Assembly (NCBI RefSeq): GCF_000716535.1 | Contig: NZ_JNWV01000064.1 | Span: forward strand, 1 to 48,144 | From: Streptomyces flaveolus | GTDB lineage: Bacteria; Actinomycetota; Actinomycetes; Streptomycetales; Streptomycetaceae | Length of the DNA stretch: 48,144 nucleotides | Reading direction: 5' to 3' | Shown: piece after piece, positions 16,080 to 24,418 of the stretch | Numbering within the stretch: the stretch's first letter is position 1 | How the letters are laid out: each line of letters starts with the position of its first letter | Notes under the pieces: generated by a model | What the model saw: the letters and a program-made list of their open reading frames with translations, nothing else | The model's database searches: none | What the model was told of the DNA's origin: nothing | Program-made: the position numbers and the translations under genes

Positions 16080-18033
16080 GTGCCGCCTCTGCCTTGGCGC
16101 AGGTGCGGGTGGACGACGCTGTGCACCGTGTTCGCGGTGCTGGCGGCGTCACCCGTCCCGGCCTTCCCGGCCGCCGAACCGCCCGCTCCGCCGCCCGCCG
16201 CTCCCACCGCCCCGGCGACGGCCCCGCCCGGCGCACCCCGGGTGACCCTGGTGACCGGCGACACGGTCACCGTCGTACGGGCCCCCGACGGCACGCGCAG
16301 CCACCTGGTACAAGACCCTGAAGGCCGCTACACCGGCTTCGAGACCCACCGCAGCGGGCGGCACACCTACGTCTATCCCCGCGACGCGCTGCCGTACGTC
16401 GCCGCCGGCCTGCTGGACCGGGAACTGTTCGACGTCGACCGGCTGTTGGCGGACGGCTACGACGACGCGCACCGCGACCGGCTGCCGCTGATCGTCACCT
16501 ACACGGACGCGGCCCGGCACTCCGGCCGCCTGACGCCACCGCGGGGCGCCCGCACGATACGCGCGCTGGAGAGCATCGGAGGCGCGGCGCTGGCCGTGGA
16601 CCGTTCGACGGCGTTCTGGACGTCGGTCACCGGCCACACCTCCGCACGGGACGCGAACCGGCGGCCCCGGCTCCAGGGCGGCATCGCCAAGATCTGGCTG
16701 GACGGCAAGGTGAAGGCCGCTCTCGCCGACAGCACCGCGCAGGTGGGAGCGCCGCGGGTGTGGGCCTCCGGCGACACCGGTGAGGGCGTGGACGTCGCGA
16801 CGACACGGTGTCCGTGCCGGAGCAGGCCGCCGCGGCGGCCGCCGCGGGCGCCCGGCTGCTCCTGGTCGTCAACGACGGCGACGGCCGTCTGCAGCCGTGG
16901 GAGAACTCCCCCTGGCTGCCGGCGGATCCACCGCCACTGACCGTCGCCACGCTCACCCACGACGAGGGCGAACGGCTCATCGCCCGGACGACCGGCGACG
17001 CCCGTACCCGGCTCTCCGTCACCTCGCACCCCGTCACCGAGTACGTCTACGACCTCGCCCACGACTACCGGGGCGCCGTCCCCGCCGACCTCGTCCACCG
17101 GACCGACCGGCGCGAACTGGCCCGCGTCGACGTCTCCTTTCGCAACTACCGTGCCGGGCGGGCGCTGGAGAACCGGGACGACGTCACACCGGCCGGCGGC
17201 AGCGCCCTGAACCCCTCGGACGCCCCGGCCCAGGGTGACCGCACGGACTGGGTCACGGCGGGCGAGCCCTGGTCGGACCGGGCGCAGATCCCGGCCGAGC
17301 AGCAGCAGTACGCCCCGGCCGTCACCTACCGCGCCGGATCCGCCGCCCGGGTCAGCTGGTTCGGGCCGGTCCAGCGGTCGCGGCTCATCGACGGCAACGG
17401 GCACCGGTCCGCCAGGACGACAAGCTGTACGTGTCCGTCCCCGGCTGGGGCGACTCGGGAACCGGCCATCTGGGCGGCAGCTACGGCAACTTCGACGTCG
17501 ACAACCAGGTGCGGCTCTATCAGGGTGACAGGCTCGTCCGTGAGATGGGCCGCTACCAGCTCACCATGACCGTGTCCGGTCTGAGCCCGGCCCCGCTCCC
17601 CTACCGTCTGGTCTCGGAGAACTCCCGTGACGCCTGGAACGTTCCCTACTCCACCGCCACCCGGACCGAGTGGGGGTTCACCTCCCGGGCGGGCGCGACG
17701 GGCGAGCAGGCCCAACTGCCGCTCATCCAGCTCGACTACGGGATCGCCACCGACGCCTCCGGGCGGGCCGGGCGGCACGCTGAACTGGCGGTGACCGCCT
17801 CGCACCTGGCCGGGTCCACCGGCACCGCCGCGGTCGACGAGGTGGGCCTGGAGGTCTCGTACGACGACGGGGTCACCTGGCACCGCGCGGCGCTGCGGCA
17901 CTCGGGCACCACGTGGCGGACGCGGCTCGACGCCCCCCGCGCCGCCCGGTTCGTCAGCCTGCGCGTGAACGCGCGCGACGCCCGCGGCAACAGCGTGCGG
18001 CAGAGCGTCGTACGGGCCTTCGGGCTCACGTAA
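16080..18033 (+). pseudogene. Secreted S8 (subtilisin-like) serine protease lacking its catalytic domain
   Basis: The GTG at 16080 begins a signal peptide (basic start, hydrophobic stretch CTVFAVLAASPVPAF, then a Pro/Ala linker) followed by VTLVTGDTVTVVRAPDG. The propeptide ends KVKAALADSTAQVGAPRVWA and GDTGEGVDVA. The family continues there with the catalytic Asp (VLDTG). Instead the frame shifts at about 16800 and resumes in a late PA-domain region (TVSVPEQAAAAAAAGARLLL). So the Asp, His and Ser segments, perhaps 250 or more residues, are gone. A second frameshift at about 17410 separates this from the C-terminal beta-rich part (YVSVPGWGDSGTGHLGG to VRAFGLT). The product would be inactive as a protease. 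Confidence 0.85.
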
Positions 18034-18111
18034 CAGGTGCCGGGGCGGCCGGCCCGGCCGCCCCGGCATCCCGTGCCACCCGAGATCACACCTATGGCAC
18101 CCTTCAAAGCG

Positions 18112-18129
18112 GACATTATGTGTAATGTC
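18112..18129. promoter_or_regulatory. Inverted repeat GACATTA-TGTG-TAATGTC
   Basis: Perfect 7-bp arms around four bases, AT-rich against its surroundings, 57 bp upstream of the membrane-protein start at 18186. It is followed by GTATCGGTATACGTATC, another partly symmetric stretch. It has the form of a TetR/MarR-type operator; the cognate regulator is not evident. Confidence 0.55.
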
Positions 18130-18185
18130 TTCTTTGCCGTATCGGTATACGTATCTCGGCCACGTGTCACGTACAGGGAGTTCTC

Positions 18186-18635
18186 ATGCGGTCACTCACC
18201 AAGGGTCTGCTCGCCGGAGCAGCCGGCACCGTCGCGCTGAACGTCGTTTCGTACGGCGACATGCTGCTGCGCGGCAGGGGATCCAGCAACATGCCGGCGA
18301 CGGTCGCGGGGAAGCTCGCCGGCGGGGTCGGGGTGCGGCTGGGGGAAGGTGAGGACAAGGCCCATCGTGAGGAGGCCCTCGGCGCGCTGCTCGGCTATGT
18401 CACCGGCCTCGGGGTCGGAGCGGCGTACGGGTTGGTGCGGCGCGACGGGCACCTGCCGGTCTGGGCGGCCGGGCCGCTGCTCGGTGCCGCGGCCATGGCC
18501 GGCAGTGACGTCCCGGCCACCGCGATGAAGGTGACCGATCCCACCACCTGGAGCCTCACGTCGTGGGTGTCGGACGTCATCCCGCACATGGCGTACGGCT
18601 TCACCGCGGCGTCGGTGTACCGGGTGCTGCGCTGA
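18186..18635 (+). CDS. Conserved small membrane protein, 149 residues
   Basis: AGGGAG precedes the ATG at good distance. The sequence starts MRSLTKGLLAGAAGTVALNV and has three or four glycine/alanine-rich hydrophobic segments (about 7-25, 66-86, 92-110 and 128-146). A hydrophilic stretch between the first two contains RGSSNMPATVAGKLA and GEGEDKAHREEALG. I recognise the type as a conserved Streptomyces membrane protein of unknown function. It stands alone between the protease remnant and a terminator; expression may depend on the inverted repeat at 18112-18129. Confidence 0.75.
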   Translation: MRSLTKGLLAGAAGTVALNVVSYGDMLLRGRGSSNMPATVAGKLAGGVGVRLGEGEDKAHREEALGALLGYVTGLGVGAAYGLVRRDGHLPVWAAGPLLGAAAMAGSDVPATAMKVTDPTTWSLTSWVSDVIPHMAYGFTAASVYRVLR

Positions 18636-18636
18636 A

Positions 18637-18683
18637 TCCTCCTCGCGACAGGTCCCTCGGCCTGCCCGCAGGGGCGAGGAGGA
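18637..18683. terminator. Hairpin between convergent genes
   Basis: TCCTCCTCGC pairs exactly with GCGAGGAGGA across a loop that contains its own small hairpin (CCTG-CCCG-CAGG). It starts just after the stop at 18635 and lies before the convergent stop at 18720. Confidence 0.7.
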
Positions 18684-18719
18684 ACTCGCCTCCTGGGCGG
18701 GTCCACGCGCGGTGCTCCG

Positions 18720-19637
18720 TCAGCCGGCGCGGACCCCTTCGAGGAAGCGGCCGGCCAGGTCGACACGCTCGGCGAGGGTGGGCTGCGCCTGCCCGAAGTC
18801 CACGAACAGCTCGTGCACCCCCGCCTCGGCGGCGGCCCGCGCGTAGTCGACGTACTGGTCCAGCGTCCCCGCCCGGGGCATCTGCTCCGGGCCGGTCCTC
18901 GAGTCGGTCAGCTCGGGGTTGACGCGCAGCGCGATGTGCAGGCCGGCCGGGTCCCGTTCCGTCTCCGCCGCCTCCTTGAGGACGGTGTCCCACATGCCCA
19001 TGAGGTGCGCGAGGGGCATCGCGCCGGGCAGCCAGCCGTCGAGCCGGCGCCCGATCCGCCGCAGGCCCCTGGGGGTGAACGCCGCGAGCAGCACCGGAGG
19101 GCCGGGCCGCTGGCGCGGCTTGAGCCCCACCACGGTCTCCGGGATGGTGAACAGCGGCCCCTCGTGGGCGAAGACGTCCTCGGCCCAGTACCCCTCCAGG
19201 ACGTCCAGCGTCTCGTCGAGCCGCGCGCCCCGGCCCTTCCAGGGCACGGAGACCGCGGTGTACTCGTCCGGCATCCAGCCCAGACCGAGGCCCACGGTGA
19301 GCCGTCCCTGACTGAGGATGTCAAGGGTGGTCAGCGACCGGGCCAGCATGATCGGCGGCTGCCACAGGCCGTTCAGCGTGCTCGTGCCCAGGCGGACGCG
19401 GCTCGTGTGGGACGCGGCGAAGGTGAGAGCCACCAGGGGGTCCATGTGGTTCTCGTAGACGCGCGGCATCCGGCCGTCGCGGCTCGGGTACGGAGCGCTC
19501 GGAACGCGGGGGGCGAGGACTCGGTCGCCCGTCCACAGGGAGTCGTATCCCATCTCCTCCGCGGTGCGGCAGACGCGGAGAAGGCCTTCCGGCGTGGCAT
19601 CGGGACCGAAGGTGGGAAGGGCCAGACCCAGTCGCAT
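18720..19637 (-). CDS. LLM-class (luciferase-like) F420/flavin-dependent oxidoreductase
   Basis: The 305-residue protein has the LLM TIM-barrel pattern: MRLGLALPTFGPDATPEGLL, AEEMGYDSLWTGDRVL, DPLVALTFAASHTSRVRLGT, PIMLARSLTTLDILSQGRL, GLGLGWMPDEYTAV and PPVLLAAFTPRGLRRIGRRL. In Streptomyces most such enzymes use coenzyme F420 rather than FMN; substrates are very varied and cannot be named here. The ATG at 19637 follows GAGGAG. It begins 10 bp after the HAD gene stop, so the two are almost certainly one transcript with HAD first. Confidence 0.9.
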   Translation of the reverse strand: MRLGLALPTFGPDATPEGLLRVCRTAEEMGYDSLWTGDRVLAPRVPSAPYPSRDGRMPRVYENHMDPLVALTFAASHTSRVRLGTSTLNGLWQPPIMLARSLTTLDILSQGRLTVGLGLGWMPDEYTAVSVPWKGRGARLDETLDVLEGYWAEDVFAHEGPLFTIPETVVGLKPRQRPGPPVLLAAFTPRGLRRIGRRLDGWLPGAMPLAHLMGMWDTVLKEAAETERDPAGLHIALRVNPELTDSRTGPEQMPRAGTLDQYVDYARAAAEAGVHELFVDFGQAQPTLAERVDLAGRFLEGVRAG

Positions 19638-19647
19638 GTGTGTCTCC

Positions 19648-20298
19648 TCAGGGGGCCGTCCGCTCGGGGTGCGCGTCCGTCAGCGCAACGCCGAGCAGGT
19701 TTTCCAGGGCGGCGACCGTCCGTGTGGGCTCCACCGCGTGGACGGTGGTGAAGCCGAGTTCGGCCGCAGGGGGGAGGTACTGCTCGGTGTCGTCGACGAA
19801 GACGCACTCCTCGGCCGACAGGCCGAGCCGCTCCAGCACGAGCCGGAAGCTCTCCCGCTCGGGCTTGCGCGTCCCGTGGAGTTCGGACAGCACCACGGCG
19901 TCGTAGAGTTCGTCCACCTCGTAGCCGTCGTACAGGTTCCACGGGGTCAGGCCGACGGAGTTCGAGAGGATGCCGACCTTCACCCCGGCCCGGCGCGCGG
20001 CGGCGGCCGCGGCGATCACCGAGGTCTCGGGGCGCAGGTCGGCGAAGATGCGGCCCATCAGGTTGTCCGGCGCGATACCGAGCAGCCGTCCGGCCGCTTC
20101 GTTCCACTGCGTCTGGGTGAGCGTGCCGCGCTCCAGCTCCTCGGTGAGCCGGATCCCCTCGGGGTTCAGGTAGAGGCCGGTGAGCAGCGTCCCCTCGGCC
20201 AGTCCCGCGCGCTTTTCGAAGGCGAGCGCGGCGGGCAGCAGAGGTGTCGTCAGCACACCACCGAAGTCGAGGACGAGGCCCTTGCGGTGCTGAGTCAT
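19648..20298 (-). CDS. HAD-IA family hydrolase (haloacid dehalogenase-like phosphatase)
   Basis: The 216-residue protein carries the four HAD motifs: DFGGVL with nucleophile Asp11, Ser112 in GILSNS, Lys145 in GTRKPER, and Asp169/Asp170 in CVFVDDTEQYLPPA. The cap between about 20 and 90 is the small helical type. The second motif-I aspartate is replaced by Gly (DFGGV rather than DxD), as is common in the epoxide-hydrolase N-terminal-like and YihX-like subgroup. It is the first gene of a two-gene operon with the LLM flavoenzyme. The -10-like TAGGGT ends six bases before the ATG, suggesting leaderless translation. Confidence 0.88.
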   Translation of the reverse strand: MTQHRKGLVLDFGGVLTTPLLPAALAFEKRAGLAEGTLLTGLYLNPEGIRLTEELERGTLTQTQWNEAAGRLLGIAPDNLMGRIFADLRPETSVIAAAAAARRAGVKVGILSNSVGLTPWNLYDGYEVDELYDAVVLSELHGTRKPERESFRLVLERLGLSAEECVFVDDTEQYLPPAAELGFTTVHAVEPTRTVAALENLLGVALTDAHPERTAP

Positions 20299-20668
20299 GC
20301 CCACACCCTAGAAGGCCGTCCGGCCCGGGCTTCCACCAGGTCACCAGGTTTGTCGCCGATCAGGCACATGTGTGGATGTCGCGGCTCGGCGGGCGGGGCG
20401 CCCCATGTGTGTTCATTGACCATGTGTGTCCATCGTCGCACAGGGCGCCCGGGGACGTCGCGGCGGCCGCGCACCCGCGCTGTCCGTGAACCCCGCGGGG
20501 GGCCGCGAACGTTGTCCGGGTGAAGGGGTTCTCCGCCGCCCCGGCGACGGCGGCGGAGACCCCGGCTCACCGGCGGACCGGCCACGACGGTCACGACCGG
20601 CGGCCCATGCGGTCAGGAACACGCCCTCCCTGGCCGCTCGGGTCGCCTCGTACCGTCCCCGGGACGGT
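20299..20668. promoter_or_regulatory. 370-bp gap with CATGTGTG repeats
   Basis: CATGTGTGTTCAT (20404) and CATGTGTGTCCAT (20421) are near-identical direct repeats 17 bp apart, and CATGTGTGGAT occurs at 20368. They lie 70-135 bp upstream of the HAD/LLM operon start. No gene is seen. They may be regulator half-sites (inference). Confidence 0.4.
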
Positions 20669-21505
20669 TCAGCCCCCGAGCCGGTGCGGATGTGCGGGGT
20701 ACACACCGAGGATGCGCACCTCGGAGGAGAAGAACCGCAGCTCGTGCAGGGCGAGGGCGACGCGCTCGTCGTCGGGGTGCCCCTCGATCTCGACGTAGAA
20801 GCGGCTGGGGTTGAGCCCCGCGCCCATCTGGTAGCTCTCGATCTTGGTGAGGTTCACGCCGCTGCTGGCGAACCCGCCGAGTGCCTTGTACAGCGCACTG
20901 GGGATGTTGCGCACGCAGAAGAACAGGCTCGTCATCGTCGGCTCCCCGGTGTGGGGGGCCAGGGCGGCGTCCCGGGACAGCACGACGAAACGCGTCGTGT
21001 TGTCCGGGTCGTCCTCGACGCCGGAGCGCAGCACCTCCAGGCCGTGGAGCCCGGCCGCGGCGGGCGGGGCGAGCGCCGCGTGCCGCGGGTCGCCCAGCTC
21101 GGCCACCTCGCGCGCCGCTCCGGCCGTGTCGTCGCTGACGAGGGTGCGCCAGCCGCCCTCCCGCAGCAGCTTGCGGCACTGTCCCAGGGCGTGGACGTGG
21201 CTGCGTACGCACTCCACCTGGTCCAGGGTCGCGCCGGGCACCCCCATCAGGTCGAAGCGGATGGCGAGGAAGTGCTCGGCGACGATGAACAGTCCCGACT
21301 CCGGCAGCAGGTGATGGACGTCCGCGACGCGTCCGGCCGCGGAGTTGTCCACCGGGATCACGGCGACGTCGGCGGCGCCGAGCGTCACCGCGTCCAGGGC
21401 CTGCTCGAAGCTCGTTCGGGGCAGTTCCACGCTCTCGGGGTACAGGGCGCGTGCGGCGGTCGCGGAGTTGGAGCCACGTTCTCCCTGATATGTGACGGTT
21501 GTCAC
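20669..21505 (-). CDS. pheA: Prephenate dehydratase with ACT domain
   Basis: The 278-residue enzyme converts prephenate to phenylpyruvate, the committed step to phenylalanine. The N-terminal periplasmic-binding-like catalytic part (1-185) contains VTYQGERGSNSATAA, IPVDNSAAGRV and the essential TRF motif at 171-173 (NTTRFVVLS). The ACT domain (about 192-265) has SLFFCVRNIPSALYKALGGF and NLTKIESYQMG. The usual ESRP phenylalanine-binding signature reads ESYQ instead, a variant I associate with a distinct bacterial clade. The GTG start at 21505 lies 2 bp after the stop of the ACAD-like gene, with GGAAAGG upstream, so it is the third gene of a coupled operon. This is probably not the housekeeping copy (inference from context). 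Confidence 0.9.
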   Translation of the reverse strand: MTTVTYQGERGSNSATAARALYPESVELPRTSFEQALDAVTLGAADVAVIPVDNSAAGRVADVHHLLPESGLFIVAEHFLAIRFDLMGVPGATLDQVECVRSHVHALGQCRKLLREGGWRTLVSDDTAGAAREVAELGDPRHAALAPPAAAGLHGLEVLRSGVEDDPDNTTRFVVLSRDAALAPHTGEPTMTSLFFCVRNIPSALYKALGGFASSGVNLTKIESYQMGAGLNPSRFYVEIEGHPDDERVALALHELRFFSSEVRILGVYPAHPHRLGG

Positions 21506-21507
21506 CT

Positions 21508-22440
21508 TTATGCACCTTTCCAGGAGGTCCCGTCGTCGGGCGGCAGAAGCTGCGTCGCGTACCGCACCTGCTGAAGTATCGGTGCACTGGCTTCCATCAG
21601 ATGCACCAGGGGGTGCTCACCGGCGTACCCGTACGACGCCAGTGCGTGGTCGAGCGCCGACGCGACCACCTGATGGGCGGCGTTCCCGGCCCGCTGCACG
21701 CGCGCGGCCAGCCGCTCCTCGGCGGACAGCGGCAGGCCCAGCCGCGCGGAGGGCGCGCCGTGCAGGGCCGCCGCCAGGCTCAGCCGCTCGTCGTGCAGCA
21801 CGGCGGCCAGTTCGGCGGCCACGGCGGCGGACGGCCGCGGTCCCCGGGCCGCGCCGGGCTCCGCGTCCGCCGCGGCCAGTGTGTCGGTCATGCGCCGGAC
21901 CGCTCCCAGGGCCTGGGCCACGACGGCCGTCCACAGGAACGGCGCGTCCCCGGCGCGCAGCGGGGTGGCCGCCGCGTGCGTGACGAACCCTGTGGGCACG
22001 TGCACGTCCTCCAGCCGGAACACCGGTCCCGGCATGTCGGCGTCGCCCGTGACGGCGTGGACCGCGGCCCGCAGCGCCTTGGAGGGCACCGCGAACAGAT
22101 CCAGGCCGCCGGGCGTTGCCGTGACGGGGCGGGACGGCCGTTCGCCGGCGGTGAGCGGCAACGCAAGCCACGGTCCGGTTCCGTCGTGCCCCGGCAGGTG
22201 CCACAGTCCGGACAGGGAGAAACCGCCGCCGACGGCCGGCCGCGCCACCGGCCTGTCCCGGACGTCCGCGCCGGGTACGGCGGTGGTCAGCGGCGCGGCC
22301 CAGTTCCAGGCGGTGGTGAACGCGTGCCAGGCGGCGGACGGGTCGCCATGGGCGCGCTCTTCGTAGAACGCGAACACTCGCGCGAGGCCGCTGTCGGGTC
22401 CGAGCACGTGCAGATGGTCGCCGTGCGTGGATGTCGTCAT
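21508..22440 (-). CDS. Acyl-CoA dehydrogenase-like protein, N-terminally short
   Basis: The ATG at 22440 lies 4 bp after the stop of the preceding dehydrogenase gene, giving 310 residues. The middle shows the ACAD beta-domain style (SLSGLWHLPGHDGTGPWLAL; VFRLEDVHVPTGFV, the segment before the helical domain). The C-terminal half is a four-helix type bundle (GNAAHQVVASALDHALASYG, then YAGEHPLVHLMEASAPILQQ). The N-terminal helical domain of about 120 residues is largely missing compared with full ACADs. It may be a degenerate or specialised ACAD or flavin monooxygenase subunit. Tight coupling with the hydroxyacid dehydrogenase and prephenate dehydratase argues that it is functional. Confidence 0.65.
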   Translation of the reverse strand: MTTSTHGDHLHVLGPDSGLARVFAFYEERAHGDPSAAWHAFTTAWNWAAPLTTAVPGADVRDRPVARPAVGGGFSLSGLWHLPGHDGTGPWLALPLTAGERPSRPVTATPGGLDLFAVPSKALRAAVHAVTGDADMPGPVFRLEDVHVPTGFVTHAAATPLRAGDAPFLWTAVVAQALGAVRRMTDTLAAADAEPGAARGPRPSAAVAAELAAVLHDERLSLAAALHGAPSARLGLPLSAEERLAARVQRAGNAAHQVVASALDHALASYGYAGEHPLVHLMEASAPILQQVRYATQLLPPDDGTSWKGA

Positions 22441-22444
22441 GGGC

Positions 22445-23416
22445 TCACGCGGCCTGTTCGACATCGTGGGCCGCGGTCGTCGTCACGACGACGTTGTGCA
22501 GTTCCTCGCCCCGCGCGTAGCGGCGCAGCTGCCGGCGCAGGAAGTCCTCGGTCATCGTCGGGAACGCGTCGGTGAAGGCCGCCACGTGCGGGGTGATCAG
22601 GGCGCCGGGCAGGTGCCACAGCGGATGGCCGGGCGGGAGCGGTTCCGGATCGGTGACGTCGAGCGCGACCCGGAGCCGGCCCTTTCGCACCTCCTGGACC
22701 AGTGCGTCGGTGTCCACCAGCTCTCCCCGGGCGGCGTTCACCAGCAGGGCCCCGTCCTTCAGGAGCGCCAGCGCGTCCGCATCGAAGATGCCGCGCGTCT
22801 GCTCGGTCAGCGGCGCGCACAGCACCACCGCGTCCGCCGTGGGCAGCAGCTCGGGCAGCTCCGCCACCCCGTGCACCCTCCCGGCCGGGGTGGTGCGCGC
22901 CGTCCGGGCAACGAGGACCGGCTCGCACCGGAACGCGCCGAGCCGGGCGGCGACGGCCGCGCCGACGGCACCGTAGCCGATGACCAGGACGCGCTTGCCC
23001 ACCAGCGTGGTGCGGAACTCGGGCTGCCACGTCCCCTCGGCCTGGCGGGCACCGAACACGTCGAGCCCCCGGCACAGGGCCAGCAGCAGGGTGACCGCCA
23101 GTTCGGCGGTGGCCTCGCGGTGCACGCCGCGCCCGGTGGTCAGCCGGGTCCCGGGCGGCATCGCGTCCAGCAACGGCAGCATGTGGTCGTAGCCGGAGCT
23201 GAGCAGCTGGAGCACCTCCAGGTTGCGCATCCGCGGCAGGACGGGGCTCAGGACGCGTTCGGCGCCGGGGGCCGGTGGCCCGACGAGGAAACGGACCTCG
23301 GCGGGGTCACCCGGCAACGGGCCGGACCCGTCCCAGTACGCGTAGGTGAACTCGTCCGGCAGGCCGGGTATCCGGTGTCGGTGGTACGGAAGCCAGACGG
23401 TCGTGCCGTCCTTCAT
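22445..23416 (-). CDS. D-isomer-specific 2-hydroxyacid dehydrogenase
   Basis: The 323-residue enzyme should interconvert a 2-keto acid and a D-2-hydroxy acid with NAD(P)H. It has the Rossmann motif VLVIGYGAVG (about 144-152) and the catalytic triad Arg230 (NAARGELVD), Glu258 (DVTDPEPLP) and His277 (LITPHVAA). I choose the ATG at 23416 because GGGAAGAAG lies nine bases upstream and the length then fits the family; the frame is open to an ATG at 23599, which lacks a ribosome site. Next to prephenate dehydratase, phenylpyruvate is an attractive substrate, giving phenyllactate, but that is inference. Confidence 0.88.
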   Translation of the reverse strand: MKDGTTVWLPYHRHRIPGLPDEFTYAYWDGSGPLPGDPAEVRFLVGPPAPGAERVLSPVLPRMRNLEVLQLLSSGYDHMLPLLDAMPPGTRLTTGRGVHREATAELAVTLLLALCRGLDVFGARQAEGTWQPEFRTTLVGKRVLVIGYGAVGAAVAARLGAFRCEPVLVARTARTTPAGRVHGVAELPELLPTADAVVLCAPLTEQTRGIFDADALALLKDGALLVNAARGELVDTDALVQEVRKGRLRVALDVTDPEPLPPGHPLWHLPGALITPHVAAFTDAFPTMTEDFLRRQLRRYARGEELHNVVVTTTAAHDVEQAA

Positions 23417-23819
23417 CGTGATCAGCTTCTTCCCGCTCAGGTGCCGCGTGGGGCCGGCACCGACGTGCGGCCGTCCGTGCGGCGGTGGGTCCTTCGTGCC
23501 GGACCGCGTCCCGCGGAACCTGTCCACGCGGCGGACGATGTCCGGACCGCCCCGGTCGGCATGGGGTCGTTCCCTCACTTGAGGGGACGTGTGTGTCATG
23601 CAGGAGGTTCACGTGAGACCGGCCACTTCGGTGTGTGTCCGGCCACACGGATGAGATACGTGTGGACGCATGGAGGGTGTCCGGAGGCGGTGTGTCGCGG
23701 TGCCGGTGAGTACCCGCCGACGCAGAACGCGGTACGCATCAAGACCGTCCGCGCTCCGGCCGGGAGCAGCGGCGCCGGCCGGCCGCGGGGCGCCGCCCGG
23801 GTGGGCCGGGGCCGCCCGC
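23417..23819. promoter_or_regulatory. Upstream region of the dehydrogenase operon
   Basis: It holds a possible N-terminal extension of the dehydrogenase frame (to 23599) and the inverted repeat CCACACG-N9-CGTGTGG at 23643-23665. That repeat is placed where an operator for the operon could lie. Nothing else is recognised. Confidence 0.4.
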
Positions 23820-24335
23820 TCACCGCACGTGCGCCGACAGCCCCGGGACCAGCTCGCGGTAACGGCCGCGGTGGAAGACCAGCGGTTCCTGTGCGGGATC
23901 CGCTCCGAGCGCCAGGACCCGCCCGACGACCAGGGTGTGGTCACCGGCGTCGTACTCGTTCCACAGCTCGCACGAGATGAAGGCGCACACGCCGTCCAGT
24001 CGCGGCGCGCCTCCCGGGCCCGGCGACCATCCGATTCCGTGGAACCTGTCGTTCCCGGAGCGGGCGAACGCGGCGCTGACGTCCGCCTGGCCGGCGGCCA
24101 GGACGTTGACCCCGAAGGTGCCCGCCGTACGGATGAGAGGCCAGGTCCGCGAGGTGCGGGCCGGGGAGAAGGAGATGAGCAGGGGGTCGAGGGAGAGGGA
24201 GACGAAGGACTGGCAGGTGAAGCCGAGCGGGCCGGCCGGCCCGCCGGCCGTGATGACGGCGACGCCGGTCGCGAAGTGCCCGAGCACCTCGCGCACGGTG
24301 CCTCCGGCGGCCGCCGGGGCACTGAGGCCGAACAT
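23820..24335 (-). CDS. Flavin reductase of a two-component monooxygenase
   Basis: The 171-residue protein belongs to the HpaC/HsaB-type short flavin reductases: VREVLGHFATGVAVITAGG, FTCQSFVSLSLDPLLISFSP, TFGVNVLAAGQADVSAAFA, CAFISCELWNEYDAGDHTLV and a His-Arg-Gly end (PLVFHRGRYRELVPG). It reduces FMN or FAD with NAD(P)H and hands the reduced flavin to an oxygenase. The ATG at 24335 has AAGGAAG about nine bases upstream. The partner is almost certainly the ACAD-type oxygenase gene 83 bp upstream on the same strand. Confidence 0.92.
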   Translation of the reverse strand: MFGLSAPAAAGGTVREVLGHFATGVAVITAGGPAGPLGFTCQSFVSLSLDPLLISFSPARTSRTWPLIRTAGTFGVNVLAAGQADVSAAFARSGNDRFHGIGWSPGPGGAPRLDGVCAFISCELWNEYDAGDHTLVVGRVLALGADPAQEPLVFHRGRYRELVPGLSAHVR

Positions 24336-24418
24336 GGTGACTTCTTCCTTTCTCGCCCGCCGGGCGACGGCCATGCGCCCGGCGGGCGTACGAACAGATG
24401 CGAGGCGTGGGCCGTGCC

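Noticed and set aside
15671..16294. 207-codon reverse frame before the S8 remnant
   Set aside because: It overlaps the signal-peptide region of the protease and has no family resemblance or coding bias of its own.
20295..20594. Arg-rich 99-codon reverse frame before the HAD gene
   Set aside because: Composition is low-complexity, there is no ribosome site, and it covers the likely promoter and CATGTGTG repeats.
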